DNA from: Odiellus spinosus
Lineage: Eukaryota; Arthropoda; Arachnida; Opiliones; Phalangiidae
Direction: 5' to 3'
DNA length: 64,000 nt
NCBI GenBank assembly: GCA_963920705.1
Contig: OY987238.1
Span: 11,960,183-12,024,182 of the forward strand
The notes beneath the pieces were generated by a model. It was not told the origin of the DNA. It saw only the letters and a list, made by a program, of their open reading frames with translations, and ran no database searches. Made by a program: the position numbers and the translations under genes. Shown here one piece after another: positions 12,568 to 24,879 of this stretch (position 1 is its first letter; each line of letters opens with the position of its first letter).

Positions 12568-13047
12568 GACTATCCAGGGAAACTGGTCAAAGATAGTCCG
12601 GGGAAACTGGTCAAAGATAGTCCGGGGAAAAATGGTCAAAGATAGTCCGGGGAAAAATGGTCAAAGATAGTCGAAGGAAAATGGTCAAAAATAGTCGAAG
12701 GAAAATGGTCAAAAATAGTCGAAGGAAAACGGTCAAAAATAGTCCGGGGAAACTGGTCAAAAATAGTCCGGGGAAACTGGTCAAAGATAGTCCGGGGAAA
12801 CTGGTCAAAGATAGTCCGGGGAAACTGGTCAAAGATAGTCCGGGGAAACTGGTCAAAGATAGTCCGGGGAAAAATGGTCAAAGATAGTCCGGGGAAAAAT
12901 GGTCAAAGATAGTCCGGGGAAAAATGGTCAAAGATAGTCCGGGGAAAAATGGTCAAAGATAGTCGAAGGAAAATGGTCAAAAATAGTCGAAGGAAAACGG
13001 TCAAAACTAGTCCAATAGTCCAAAGAAAATGGTCAAAGATGGTCAAG
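12568..13047 (+). repeat. minisatellite 1 (24-25 base unit)
   Basis: About 19 tandem copies of a 24-25 base unit built on TAGTCCGGGGAAACTGGTCA. Three subtypes occur in blocks: CCGGGGAAACTGG, CCGGGGAAAAATGG and CGAAGGAAAATGG. The run of subtypes partly repeats, indicating local block duplication. Open frames through it in three frames are purely periodic. Confidence 0.95.
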
Positions 13048-13591
13048 AAATTTTGTTACAACTTCTACAACCATTTTCTCCTTTCTCTATACTGTCACCT
13101 TATGATAATAATGATACTGGAGGTCTTTTTCGGTTGATGTATTACAGGGTCTGGCATAACAGATTATTTTTCTCAGTCAAACTCATTGCGGCATATCACG
13201 CGAAAACGTTGAAGGAATCGCGCGATTTAATTTTGCCCCTTCCCTACCCATAAGACGCGAACATTCCTAGGCGGCGAGTTTCTTTATTGTTTGTTATACT
13301 CGTATAACTAGCCAAAATTCCCCCTTCCAAGACTTTAGGAGCCTCATTAAATTTGAAAGTTTCCATTATAGGAATTAGTTCTGCCTCGAGCCTCAAAAAA
13401 AGGCGTCCAAAAAAAGTTACTGTGACACGTAGAAACTGAATTAAAAGGCATATAGGAACCACATTCCTATCAAACAGGTAGAAAAGAGATGAAAAATCGT
13501 TGAACTAGCGCTCGAAATAACAGGGAATTTTATTTGTCACGTAAAAAATGACCTTTGACCACTTTTGTGGAATTTAGAATATATAATTTGG
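13048..13591. other. gene-free stretch
   Basis: Short frames without splice context; nothing recognised. Confidence 0.4.
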
Positions 13592-13765
13592 TCGATTTAT
13601 TGCAGCTTCATCTATAGGTTGTTGAAACCAAATCGGTATGAAACTGCTTCCGGAAGCAGTTTCTGAAAAATCTAATCAATCGATTGGAGAAAACAAGGTT
13701 TTCCGTTCACACGACTCTAGCGAAACGTTTTATATCGATTCCAAGGCCTACTATGAACGTAGCTA
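13592..13765 (-). mobile_element. MITE family B, copy 3 (truncated)
   Basis: Reverse copy: starts inside the element at TCGATTTATTGCAGCTTCAT and runs to the intact outer end TATGAACGTAGCTA. Confidence 0.85.
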
Positions 13766-14443
13766 TCGGGAAAGCCGATTTCTTTCATTATTCTAAGGAA
13801 ATGAATAGTAAAAATAGTCTCAGGAATTGTTTTTAAATTTCTTGTGACTCGGTTTTTAGAAACCCAGGAAAAAATACCGTTTTTATTCACTTTTGGTGGC
13901 AATAATTATTTAAATCATGTAAATATCGTTGTCACTTTGACTTTAAAAAGTATATGGTCGTGTGTCTAATGTTAACTGTCAGTGAGGTTTGTCGGAGAGG
14001 CCTTTTATAGATCATTGTTCTTTTAACTCGGTATATGAACACTTTTTACACGCTTCAAGAAACTTTCTCTTCTCTCTCTCTCTTCGGTTATTTGGCACTC
14101 TGGGGACTAAACAATTTTTTCTTTTTTTTTTTCTCCAAGAGATGGAAACATAGCTAAACATCGCCTTTCCCTGTCGTTGAGCTTTTTAGAAGCGCGTTCT
14201 ATATGTTTTAAAAACCATTATAGAACTATGAAACTATTTTAGTTTCCGCTACATATCTGTTTATTTCTCTCCCTCTCTCTCTTTCTGGAACCAAGAACTA
14301 AAATATGTAACCCAAGAATGTACAAGATGGGGATGATTACGTGTAGTGATACATTTTGATTAGGAAGCTGTAGTCATCTATCAGGACACTTTTAGCCATG
14401 GATCAGTTGGTTAAAATTTAATTTGAGATTCGAAGAAAATATT
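13766..14443. other. gene-free stretch
   Basis: Contains two short CT-rich runs (near 14070 and 14268). No exon recognised. Confidence 0.4.
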
Positions 14444-15065
14444 ATGGAATTTAAAAATTGCGCCAAAAGGTCAGTGATAAGTTAGGGAATTTAAAAATTG
14501 CGCTTAAAGGTCAGTGATAAGTTAGGGAATTTAAAAATTGCGCCAAAAAGGTCAGTGATAAGTTAGGGAATTTAAAAATTGCGCCTAAAGGTCAGTGATA
14601 AGTTAGGGAATTTAAAAATTGCGCCAAAAAGGTCAGTGATAAATTAGGAAATTTAAAAATTGCGCCAGAAAGGTCAGGAAAAAGTCGCGGAAATTAAAAA
14701 TTGCGCCAAAAGGATCAGTGATAAGATAGGGAATTTAGAAATTGCGCCAAAAGGGTCAGTGATAAATTAGGAAATTTAAAAATTGCGCCAGAAAGGTCAG
14801 GAAAAAGTCGTGGAAATTAAAAATTGTTCCAAATTGTCACTGGAAAGTTGGGGAATTTCAAAATTGCGCCAAAAGATCAGGGAAAGGTCGTGGAAATTAA
14901 AAATTGCTCCAAAATGTCACTGATAAGTTAGGGTATTTAAAACCTACGACAAAAGGTCCACGAAACTAGATATTTCTGTATATGTAACTCGCGATGTCAC
15001 TGTCAGTCATTTGGTCAGTGAAAACTCTCAAAGATGGTCAAAGAAAACCTTTGAAATTCAGGGAA
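14444..15065 (+). repeat. minisatellite 2 (about 40-base unit)
   Basis: About a dozen tandem units of roughly 40 bases, each with GGTCAGTGATAAGTTAGGGA followed by ATTTAAAAATTGCGCC. Later units drift (GGAAAAAGTCGTGG). After about 14960 the array decays into a tail with GATGGTCAAAGAAAACC. The unit aligns with that of the array at 42068. Confidence 0.9.
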
Positions 15066-15690
15066 TTCGCTCTACGTGCTGAAAAAAAGGTGGAATTGTC
15101 AATTCTTTCATGTCGTATTATTCAACTTGTTTCTCTTCACGCCATTTACCAAGAATTATACGCGGGGAGTTGCAAAACGCTATTTTATATTTATTATCAG
15201 CGCATCAAACCGCTTTAATTTGTTCTTTCCGCGCTTCGTTCCACCTTTTCCTTTACTTTTTTTTTTGGAATAAAAAAAAGTTTATCGCTTTCGGAAATCG
15301 GCATTTCGAATCAGCTGACGCGTCCCATCTCTCGAATTCTACATCTTCTCATCCCGTAAGGATGAAGGAGGAGATTTGCCCCGTTTTTAAACGTTTTGAA
15401 GGATTTTCAACGCTTAGCGTGAAGTATTTATCCAACTAGAGAGAGAGAGAGAAAGAGAGACAGTCCGTGATTTAAAAAGAATCTGTTATATAACTCTGAC
15501 TGAATGCATTGCCCCTACTAGGATAGTCCCCAAGATTATTCTAAGAATCATTTTCCTGAACATAAGCTTATAAGTCGTATATCAGTTTTGAAAAAGAATT
15601 AAATAAAAAAAAGATATAAAGTTCTTTTCATACCATTGAATATATGAACGAGTGATGATGTTGAATGTACTTCTCAACCGTTTCCCTACT
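15066..15690. other. gene-free stretch
   Basis: A T run near 15258 and a GA-rich run near 15440. Overlapping open frames have no splice support. Confidence 0.4.
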
Positions 15691-15691
15691 A

Positions 15692-15990
15692 AAGTTGCGT
15701 TCAAACTAAGTCATGGAATCGATTTAAACCGTTTGTAAACGTTTCGCTAGAGTCGTGTGAACGGGAAACCATCTTTTCTCGAGTCGATTTGATTCGATTT
15801 CTCGAAACTGCTTCGGGAACCAGTTTCGTACCGATTCGGCTGGTTTCAACAACCGATAGATGAAGCTACAATAAATCGATTTATAAAGATAATGCCTGAA
15901 CAATTGAGGCTTAAAACGATTCCAGGAGGTTTGAATATCGGTTTGATTTTACCGTTTCAAATCGATTAAGAAATGCTAGTATGGAAAAGT
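15692..15990 (+). mobile_element. MITE family B, copy 4
   Basis: Nearly full length: TTGCGTTCAAACTAAG at the left, ACTGCTTCGGGAACCAG and ACAACCGATAGATGAAGC inside, AAGAAATGCTAGTATG at the right. Confidence 0.85.
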
Positions 15991-16560
15991 TGAGGCAATT
16001 ATATCTAACTTTACTAATGTGGAAATATTTTGTTTGTTTTTAAGACATTCACTTTGGCGTAAATTAAATGTTATTACTTTGCGCGGCTCGTTTTGCGATA
16101 GGGATAGATACAAAGAACTTTCTTGTTCCGCGGTTTCACCGCTGATCTTTGGTTTTGATTTACTTTATCACAAAACCATTTCTTGGCATTTCCTTTTTTT
16201 CCTTTCGTTCCCGAGCGCGCTCGTAAACCGAGCTACTCGCGTTACATGATTTATTTAATCCTATTTATAAGAACTAAGATGGTTTATAAAGATTAATTTA
16301 TTGATATGGATAGTTAGACCTTGATTCGCCATTCTCTTGCCAACTCTCTATTCGTCTAAAATAACCCTATAAATAATTTGATATCCTACTAGAGGTATTT
16401 TGATATAAGGCTTAAGGATGTTAAATCCGATTATACCCCGACATATTATTTTTTTATTTCGATGAAATTTGTTTGAATTTATTGAGGCATTTCGAATTAA
16501 AGGGAAACTCTGGGTTGAACGTAATATCTCTTAATAACTTGTCAAGTTTTTGTATTTCAT

Positions 16561-16860
16561 TAGCCGCGTTCATACTAGGCCTTGGAATCGATTTAAACCG
16601 CGTTTCAAAACGTTTCGCTATAGAGTCTTGAACGGGAAAGCGTCTTTTCTCGAATTGATTTGATTCGCTTTCTCGAAACTGCTTCGGGAACCAGTTTGCT
16701 ACCGATTCGGTTTCAACAACGGATAGATGAAGCTGCAATATATCGATTTATAAAGATAGTGTGTGAACACGTGACGCTTAAAACGATTCCTGGCGATTTG
16801 AATATTGGTTTGATTTTACCGTTTCAAATCGATTAAGGAATGCTAGTGTGACCGTAGCTA
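16561..16860 (+). mobile_element. MITE family B, copy 5 (intact ends)
   Basis: Full-length copy with both ends: TAGCCGCGTTCATACTAG and CTAGTGTGACCGTAGCTA, which are imperfect inverted repeats of 18 bases. About 300 bases long. A reverse copy follows directly. Confidence 0.9.
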
Positions 16861-17060
16861 TATTCAAATCGCCATGAATCGTTTTAAGCGTCACGTGTTC
16901 ACGCATTGTCTTTATAAATCTATTTATTGTAGCTTCCTCTATCGGTTGTTGAAACCGAATCGGTACGAAAATGGTTCCCGAAGCAGTCTCGAGAAATCAA
17001 ATCGATTCGAGAAAGGACGATTTCCCGTTCACATAACCATCTTGTTTTTTGTTTCGAAAC
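16861..17060 (-). mobile_element. MITE family B, copy 6, inverted next to copy 5
   Basis: Truncated reverse copy beginning at ATTCAAATCGCCATGAATCG and fading after TTTCCCGTTCACA. With copy 5 it makes a foldback of about 500 bases. Confidence 0.85.
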
Positions 17061-17169
17061 CTTTTGTAACATTTGTAATTTATAGTTTTTGCAATATATT
17101 TCCATAAGTTATTTTTATTTTATTGCTTTTTCGAGATTAACACCTTGGAAATACTTTAGTTAAGGCTTC

Positions 17170-17190
17170 TTTTTTTTTTTTTTTTTTTTT
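17170..17190. repeat. poly-T tract
   Basis: About 21 consecutive T. Confidence 0.85.
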
Positions 17191-17479
17191 AATTTAACAT
17201 TGTTACTATAGTAGGGATTTGGCAACTATAACAGCTAAGGCAAGGCAAGCCACTGCATTCCAGCGAATATAATTAAGAACTTGTATTCAACACCCGTGTT
17301 TCGCGGGACTTGTGAAGTTGCCGCGGGCACCCCGACATATACGATGTTCTATAACTATACAAATCCCGTATGGCTCGTAAATTAAGTCCTTTTTTAAAAA
17401 AATATATCACCTTGTACTAAAATCCCAGTGAAAAGATGTGATAAACCACGAACGGAGAAGGGGATTAATAAAGAGAGGA

Positions 17480-17700
17480 AGAAAAATGTTTTTCATGATA
17501 TGTTTAACCATTTGACTTTTGAAAAATAACTCAGACATGAAAAATGACATAAACAAGCCTTTGATGACCCTAAACAAGTATAACCCTTGAAAAGTTGACT
17601 TGTAGACGATTTCAAAGGTTAAACTTAAACCTCTTTTAGCAATTTATTCACATTTAATCCCAAAAAAATCTAAATTATAAATTACCAGTTTGGTAAAAAC
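17480..17700 (+). repeat. dispersed repeat N, copy 1
   Basis: Shares ordered blocks with 40762-40960: TGTTTTTCATGATA, GACATGAAAAAT, AACCTCTTTTAG, and AATTACCAGTTTGGTAA. Ends unknown. Confidence 0.6.
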
Positions 17701-18030
17701 GTATTAGATTAAGTTTTTAGAAATGTATGGTGGGTTGCTTTGCTGTCATCATATATCCGCCTCTTATATAAACCAAAACCACTACCCGCACATCCCTAAA
17801 AATGTGGTATAAAAATTCTTATAGCCTTTAACTTAGTTTTATCCTCCATTGAAACTAAAATATAAAAATAATAAAAAAAAACTTAAATGGAATTCGCTAC
17901 CAGTTCCCCAACCCACATAAATATTGAAATACAGTCGCCATTATATTAAAAAAAATCTAGCCAAACCCGACCGCGTAACTTTCCCAGACTGGTTAAAGAG
18001 ATGAAAGAACCTATTGGCTTGATAAAAAAA

Positions 18031-18054
18031 AACACACACACACACACACACACA
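18031..18054. repeat. (CA)n microsatellite
   Basis: About 12 CA units. Confidence 0.9.
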
Positions 18055-18166
18055 AAAAGATTTTTTGCGACATGCATCTAAACCCATCTGTGTTTCGGTT
18101 TCTAGCCTATTAAAAAAAATTGTTTTTAATTTTTATTGAAGGTTATTTGGTCATGGTTCTTTGAAG

Positions 18167-18486
18167 TTAAATCATAGAGGGTAGAGAGGGGAGGAGTGGA
18201 AACCGACAGCTTTGGCTCTGCATTTTGAGAGTTCTCGGATTTTGCCTTTCCAATTTTCCTCTCAACATCCTGTGTTTTACTATTGGCTGATTTTGAAACC
18301 AGTACAACCAATTACAGCGCAGAAAAAATATCGTCTGCCTCAGAAGCAGATGACCCTCTATGGAAGCTGATGACCGGGTGTTAAAAAACGACGCGCGCAT
18401 ATACCGGATGTTCCGTGGAAAAAATGAAAAACGAGAACTCTTTAAGAGCCCCTTCCACTCCTCCCCTATCTACCCTCTATGGTTAA
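18167..18486. mobile_element. element L, TTAA-flanked, long inverted repeats
   Basis: About 320 bases with roughly 35-base ends. The left has CATAGAGGGTAGAGAGGGGA and the right is its near-exact reverse complement. Both sides carry TTAA (18167-18170 and 18483-18486), as in piggyBac or Kolobok targets. Only one copy was seen here. Confidence 0.75.
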
Positions 18487-18578
18487 ATACATAATTAATA
18501 TTCATATATTTAACCTAGGGCTATTAAGAATACAATGGACACCTTTCTTAATATATTAAAATGAATAACTTAACCTGG

Positions 18579-18711
18579 TGTTCATAAGCACTCTCTAACG
18601 GCAAACAGTGCAGTCAAAAGTAGTAACTGACATAACAGCTAATTCATAGCAGCACGAGGTTTTGTTACTTCTTATTTTAACCTCGATTTGCCGTTAGAGG
18701 ATGCTTATGAA
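18579..18711. mobile_element. MITE family J, copy 2
   Basis: About 133 bases; TTCATAAGCACTCTCTAACG at the left pairs with CCGTTAGAGGATGCTTATGA at the right. The interior carries GTAGTAACTGACA and CACGAGGTTTTGTTA, shared with copy 3. Confidence 0.8.
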
Positions 18712-18761
18712 ACCTAGATTATGTTAATCATCTTTATCTATTAAGATTATACAAGACTCTA

Positions 18762-19054
18762 AAGCTACGATCACACTAGCATTTCTTAATCGATTTGAAA
18801 CGGTAAAATCAAACCGATATTCGAATCGCCAGGAATCATTTTAAGCGTCACTCGTTCACACACGATCTTTATAAATCGATTTATTGTAGCCTTGATCTAT
18901 TGGGTGTTGAAACCGAATCGGTACGAAACTGGTTCCCGAAGCAGTTTCGAGAAATCGAATCAAATCGATTCGATAAAAGTCGGTTTGCACGACTCTAGCG
19001 AATCGTTTTGAAACGGTTTAAATCGATTCCAAGACTTAATATGAACGCAACTTA
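18762..19054 (-). mobile_element. MITE family B, copy 7
   Basis: Nearly full-length reverse copy, from AGCTACGATCACACTAGC to TAATATGAACGCAACTTA. Confidence 0.85.
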
Positions 19055-19278
19055 TGAGTAACAATAATATGAGCTTTTTTTTTCTATTTGAACGCCTGTA
19101 AAAGGATTTGGGGTAAAAACATCGAACCTGTAAACCATGAAAACGAAGGGGAAAATGAATATATCTATTTTAGACATTTTAGTTTTGAAGCTTTCTTAAA
19201 AACGCATCAACTTCAAGGTGTAAATCTATACCATAACGTCTCGGTATATGATCAAAATATTTTCACACTCTTTTGACG

Positions 19279-19296
19279 CCCCCCCCCCCCCCCCCC
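19279..19296. repeat. poly-C tract
   Basis: Eighteen consecutive C. Confidence 0.9.
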
Positions 19297-20502
19297 AAAG
19301 TTTCATCTTTTTCTAGCAGCTGTGGTTTTTCTCGTCTTCATCATCAAGTTCACGGATGCCAAAACCCTAAATATTCACCATTAATATGTCTTATTACGGG
19401 GTGGAGTTAAATTAGCTTAGATTGTGTGACGTCATCAATTATAATAGTAGTTTTCAATCGAGGAATCTAGAGCTAATTAGTTGGCGTCCCTGCCAGTCCA
19501 CGCTGAAAGATAAAGCAAGAAGAGGATGAGGGATGAGACATCTTCTCACTCCTTGACTTCTCGTGGTCCATTGCGAACCTACAAGTACTACTTGCGGAGA
19601 ATGCAGCGAGTATTAAGAAGCATACGAAGCTTAAACCGTATCTTATTGTATCTAGATAAAAAGGAACTTAACTTTAAACGTGTTGAAAATTGGATTTGAT
19701 CTTTACTCAGGCGGGAGAGAGAGGGCGTTACGGGCCTGACTTAATGATGTCTAGCTCAAGAAAAAAAGGCGTTTTGAAAGACGCGCATCTAAGCACTTTG
19801 TTTTTAGTTTCAGCCATGTTAAAGAAGTTTTTATGGAACTACTACTATATTAACAATTATCTAAAAGAACCTAAATAGTTAATGTCACTTTTAAACTACT
19901 CTTTAATCATTATAGACAATTATCTTTAACGCTTAATGATAAAATTTGTACAAGAAACGATTTCACATGAACAAGAACTCATTCAAGTACTTTAGAACAG
20001 CCTAAAAGCTCTGGTACCATAGCCGAAATTCGTCTCCTATTCGTTTTCTCAGATCTCTAATAAAAACATGAGTGTGTTACATTTTTGCTCATGAGGCTGT
20101 TTCTCTAAGCTAATCCTTGTTGTATCACAGCAATAGTTACGCAATTTACAAGTTTCCCAAACCTTTATCCAGGGTGAAACCAATATCTCTAGGGTCTGAC
20201 CATCTCATTCTTATTCATCCCTCCTGTTTCTTGAACTACCCGAAAAGGGGGGGGGGGTGGAGAAGGACATCATGGTTGTTTTTTTCATTATCAATGTCAT
20301 TAATTAACGAAGCGAGGTGTAGAAGGACGCGATCGCAGTTAGTGACCCCTGGCGTCGAGTTGAGAAATCGAGAAAAAAAGATCTTTGGCGTCTTTTAGCT
20401 CGCGTTGGTTTTTTTTCGCTCGTGCGAAATTAAACACCCGATTGCAACAATATTTTGTTCTTGAAAAGTTCGTACACTAAATTAATCTTATTGAAGATAC
20501 AT
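19297..20502. other. gene-free stretch
   Basis: A GC-richer patch at about 19480-19640 could be a non-coding exon, but no convincing frame or splice pair was found. A G run lies near 20250. Confidence 0.35.
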
Positions 20503-20605
20503 CATAGGCTGCGTTCAGCATCAAATACCGAAGCGACTACCGTTAATGTTTTTTTATAGAGATAGTATCTCCGGTACGCGTCTCTGAACGCTGCTTGATG
20601 AAAGT
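20503..20605. repeat. short imperfect inverted repeat P
   Basis: GCTGCGTTCAGCATCAAATA on the left pairs loosely with CTGAACGCTGCTTGATG on the right, around GGTA/TACC motifs. Single copy; possibly a degenerate MITE. Confidence 0.4.
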
Positions 20606-21476
20606 AGAAAAACGCGGGAAAGTAATTGGTTAGTTTATACATTCCATCTAATTCGGCTCTTTAAGTGGATGGTTAAACTGTCGAGGGGGTACCAAAAAAA
20701 TTTAAAGGGTGGCGTATCTTTCCCTACAATCCTTTCAATCTTAATATCGCCCGCTAAGGTCACGATTTAAGTTTCGCGTCTTCTCAATTCTTGAAAGAGA
20801 AATCAGATCTCAAAGAGTTTGAAACTTTCCCATGAGCTTTTAAAACTTCAAGCGTTAAAAAATTCAAACCCCATGCCCAAGAAAAATTAATACAACAGTC
20901 TCCTGCTTTTCTTTAAGCCCAAATTCAGATATACAACCAGAGATTAAGTAACTATTCAAGGCTAAATGATAATTTATTCCTACAGTCCCGCGCAGATGTC
21001 ATTTTTAACCCCCTATTTAAGACCATTTTATTTTCCTTTAAAGAGAAAATCTCACGAATGTTTTAAGGACACGAAAGAAATTCTTATCAAAGTATAAAAT
21101 TAAATTAATTTTTGTAAGGTTTTCCCTTTAATTTTTAATATTAATATTCCCTAGTATTATGCAAAGTTACGTCTTTGATTTTAAATTTTCTCCACCCTAC
21201 TATGTCTTAATCAATCTATTTTAATTTTATTTCATAAGTATATATAGGTGTAAGAATCTATTTTTTGGGAAGCATTCACATTAGGAGAATTTTAATATCT
21301 GCTCGTTTTATTGGTAATTCGTGATTTTTAGTAGTGATTTCAATTTAATATATAAAAATGTATTTATAGTGAGGCTGTTACCTTTTTTTTCTAATATCTA
21401 TATAGTTTATTTTTAGTTATATTATGCTATTAAAACGCCATATTACAAAATTTTATACCTCTGGGTTGATTCGTTC

Positions 21477-21571
21477 TTAAAGGGAGAATGTAACCTAACA
21501 ACAATCGATTTTTTTTTATCGATTCCTTATCGATAAATATTATTTAATTTTTATCTTCACACTCCCTTTAA
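21477..21571. mobile_element. short family G-like element
   Basis: TTAAAGGGAGAATGTAACC at the left and ACTCCCTTTAA at the right, about 95 bases, with ATCGATT repeats inside. The ends match the larger G elements. Confidence 0.65.
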
Positions 21572-24567
21572 AGATCCAAAAGATTGGAATCATTATTTTT
21601 AAAGGCAAGAATGTTTATACCTGTCTTTCGTTCTATTGCTTCTTTGACAATGAACAAGTTATAAAAAATCTTAAAAACTAAATTCGGAAATTTCCCCGTA
21701 GGCTTGTTTAAATTAGGTGGGTTTGATAAGATGATTTTGATCAAAATGAAATCCTAGAAACGGATGTATTATCATTCTTAATTTTTTAACTTTTTGTTCG
21801 ATTTAACTTTAGTATTTTTTTCGCGAAGCTAGTTATATTAAAGTTCAAGCGTAATAATACATAATATTTAATGCCATTGGAATGAAAGTAGATTTGAAAA
21901 ACATTTATAAAGATCTGATAGTTTCAATTTAGGGTTATTATATCAACCCACCAACTTATTCGAAACTAATATTAATAGTTCAACTTTTAATAATGATCGT
22001 ACGATTTCCACGAGTTAAATATTATTAATGAACTAATCCAGAATTTTTAGCAGCTTTTTAACCTCATTGAGAAAAACGGGTCGAGGCCTTTTTCAAAATT
22101 AATATAATTTATTAATTTTTGGAAGCCTAATTGAATTTCTAGAAAACCTTTAGGCCTAACTTTAACATTATTGTGTAAGCTAGGATTAATAATCTATATC
22201 GATTATATTAATCCAATTTATTATTAAACTGTTAATTCGACTTCCTGGATTGGACTGTTTTAATTTTAATGTGAATTTCCGACCCAGTTGTTTAGGAAAC
22301 GTTTTACAACTTACTCGTTGACAAGTACCGAGTTTAATCGATTAAGGCATTAGATAGATCACCCAAGTTGCGTTTGAGCCATTATCTATTGAGTGATGAA
22401 CCTCCCAGAGTGCGTATCAAAATAAATAAATAAATATAAAATTATCCCTGCAATGAAACTATTATTGTAAAACCCCTTCTCTGCCTGAAATGGAAATTAG
22501 TTCAAGACGCGTTAAGAGTGGTTCTCGAGTCTTCCTGTTTCCTCTTTATACAATTTTAAGTTCTCGTTCTTTTGTTTTCAATTCACGCCTTATTTGTCCT
22601 TATATTTATTATATCAAACTCGAATTTCCCGGACTCAAGGTCGTGACGTTGACCGTACCGAAGGAAATTCATCTAAATTTATGCCTTAACGAATAACGAT
22701 ATCCAATTCAGTTTTTAAACCCTTTGAAAAAAATGTTTTTGCGGTTTTATTTTGAACTCCATTTGGCTGGCTGCGGGTTTTGTTCCAAAATGGCAGGCTT
22801 TTATAAATGATAACAAAATACTCTCTGGAAAAGCAGATAGAAAATTGATTAAGGGTTTTATTTTCCCAGTGGAGTACAAAAAAACTGATATTTATTGCCT
22901 TGATTCGCTCATTGGAATGTAAAACTCGCTATCCGAGTGATTTCTCTTGCTCGAGAGCACCCAGTTCGCTATTAGTTCAGGGTAGATTGTACGGACTACA
23001 TTTCCGAATGAAGTTTAATATTGTGTATCAGTTCGCTTCAGTTTTTTGTCATTTTAAAGTTGCCTAATCATTTTAGCGTTAATGTCTGACAGACAGACAT
23101 TGTTACGCAGAGAATTTGTTCGTGTGCTTATTATAGAACCTACAGTTTATTCTCGCGTCGTCTGTTTCGTAAATCATCTAATAATATAATCGTTATTCTC
23201 CCAACTTTTGGGTGTCAAGGCTTTTATCATGTTTGTTACCCAACTTGTTTCTATAAATTTCCTCCTATCTTACTCAGCCATACAGTAGACGAGTCAAATA
23301 AATATAAAGACACTCGGAGGAAATGGGGTGATTATTTTGTTATTGCCAATTGTCTGGGTGCGTGTTACAGTCGCGACGTTATATGGTATAACTTATTTGA
23401 CAAGGATCATTGAAAAAAACTACTTCGATTAGTTGCAACTACCAAAACTATCTTTTTATGGACACATATCCTCATGTTTTATCGTTAAGATTGTGTAAAT
23501 ATGACAGGGTATTAATTTTCATCTTCAACGAATCACCGTCAGCCGCGCTAACCCTAATAGTAAGTGACTTAAGATATGCCACCCCCGGAGTACCCAACTA
23601 ACCAAATCTTAATTTCGTTTAATAAAAATCATTCGAAGCAATGCGTTGGAAACTAGATGACAAGGTTTATTTCTTTATCACAAGACTGCCATAATTTTTA
23701 TCTTTCTTCGAACGTCAGTTTATTGTCTCAAATAATTTTATACAAGCAACAGAAATCACTGCTTGTTACTATCTATCGTTAGATTGTAAAGGGGGAGTGA
23801 TTTATCAGTGGCTTCACTCGGTTTATTCATAGTCAGTGTTGGTATTGATTGATAAATTTAACTAGTGTGTTGTCATGAAATCCAATGGTTTGATTTCCCG
23901 CGTAAATTACCGATTGAAAAGCTGAATTTTGAACAATCTCTGTATTAGTTTATTTTACTTTTCGTTCCACTGTCTCTTTAAAGATCCCAGATCTCACTCC
24001 TCCCTTTATGCCTGCCATGATCTGTTTCTCTCTGCTCTGTCATTCTTTTTCTTTGGTATTGGAGCATAGAAGCTGGGAAGAGTCTATCAATCAGAATTAA
24101 AAACAAAACTTTACGCCAGCGGTTTCTAATTTCGTCCGTATTTATTTTTATATTCATAAATAAGTTTTCTTATAAGTTTGCTCCCTACTTATATTCAAGA
24201 TGCATCCCAATTCATCATTGCGAAACCTCTCTTCTAGAGAACACGCTTTAAACTATACCGTTAGCCCCCTTTTAGGCTTAACTTGATTATTTGCCTCTTT
24301 AAAGTTATATATATTTTTTTTTTGATTAGCAGACGACGTTTGCCATAAGAAATTGTAGTCAAAGCTAGGCTGTGTGTGTAAAATTATTACTACTTGACAA
24401 CTTGTGCATAAAAACAATTAAACATTTAGCCAAATCTTCCGATTTTGTAGATAATTAGTGGAATAGCTTTTCTAATTGATTCGTCCAGTCTCCTAATGAC
24501 GTCACTATAATCACTGTCAGCACGCGCAACTATTGTAGTTTTTAAATTGTATTTAGGCTTAGCTCAT
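21572..24567. other. gene-free stretch
   Basis: AT-rich. No exon supported, although the pyrimidine-rich stretch near 23970-24100 could belong to an unseen leader of the receptor gene. Confidence 0.4.
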
Positions 24568-24609
24568 AGCCATAGATAAAATAACTAAGTAGTTATTTTA
24601 TCTATGGCT
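24568..24609. repeat. perfect 19-base hairpin
   Basis: AGCCATAGATAAAATAACT and its exact complement are separated by AAGT. Probably the scar or core of a foldback element. Confidence 0.85.
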
Positions 24610-24840
24610 TAGCTTTAGATATGGTATTAATTGGGATACCATTATCTAAGGTGTCTCTGTTAAAAACCATCCATCCTCCAAGTTACTTTGTAACCTCCCC
24701 TCTTTGCATATATTTTGAATGAAATTCTTCTAATTTTTCACTATGCAACGGTGGTAAATTTTCTTTTTAACATATATCTTTTATCGCCTTTCTGAATTCT
24801 TACGTATTTAGAGATGCTGTTTGGTTAACCATCTTGTTTT

Positions 24841-24879
<39 letters not shown>

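Noticed and set aside
12611-12887. Long open frames in several frames on both strands
   Set aside because: They are by-products of a 24-base tandem repeat, whose length is divisible by three; amino-acid repeats are purely periodic.
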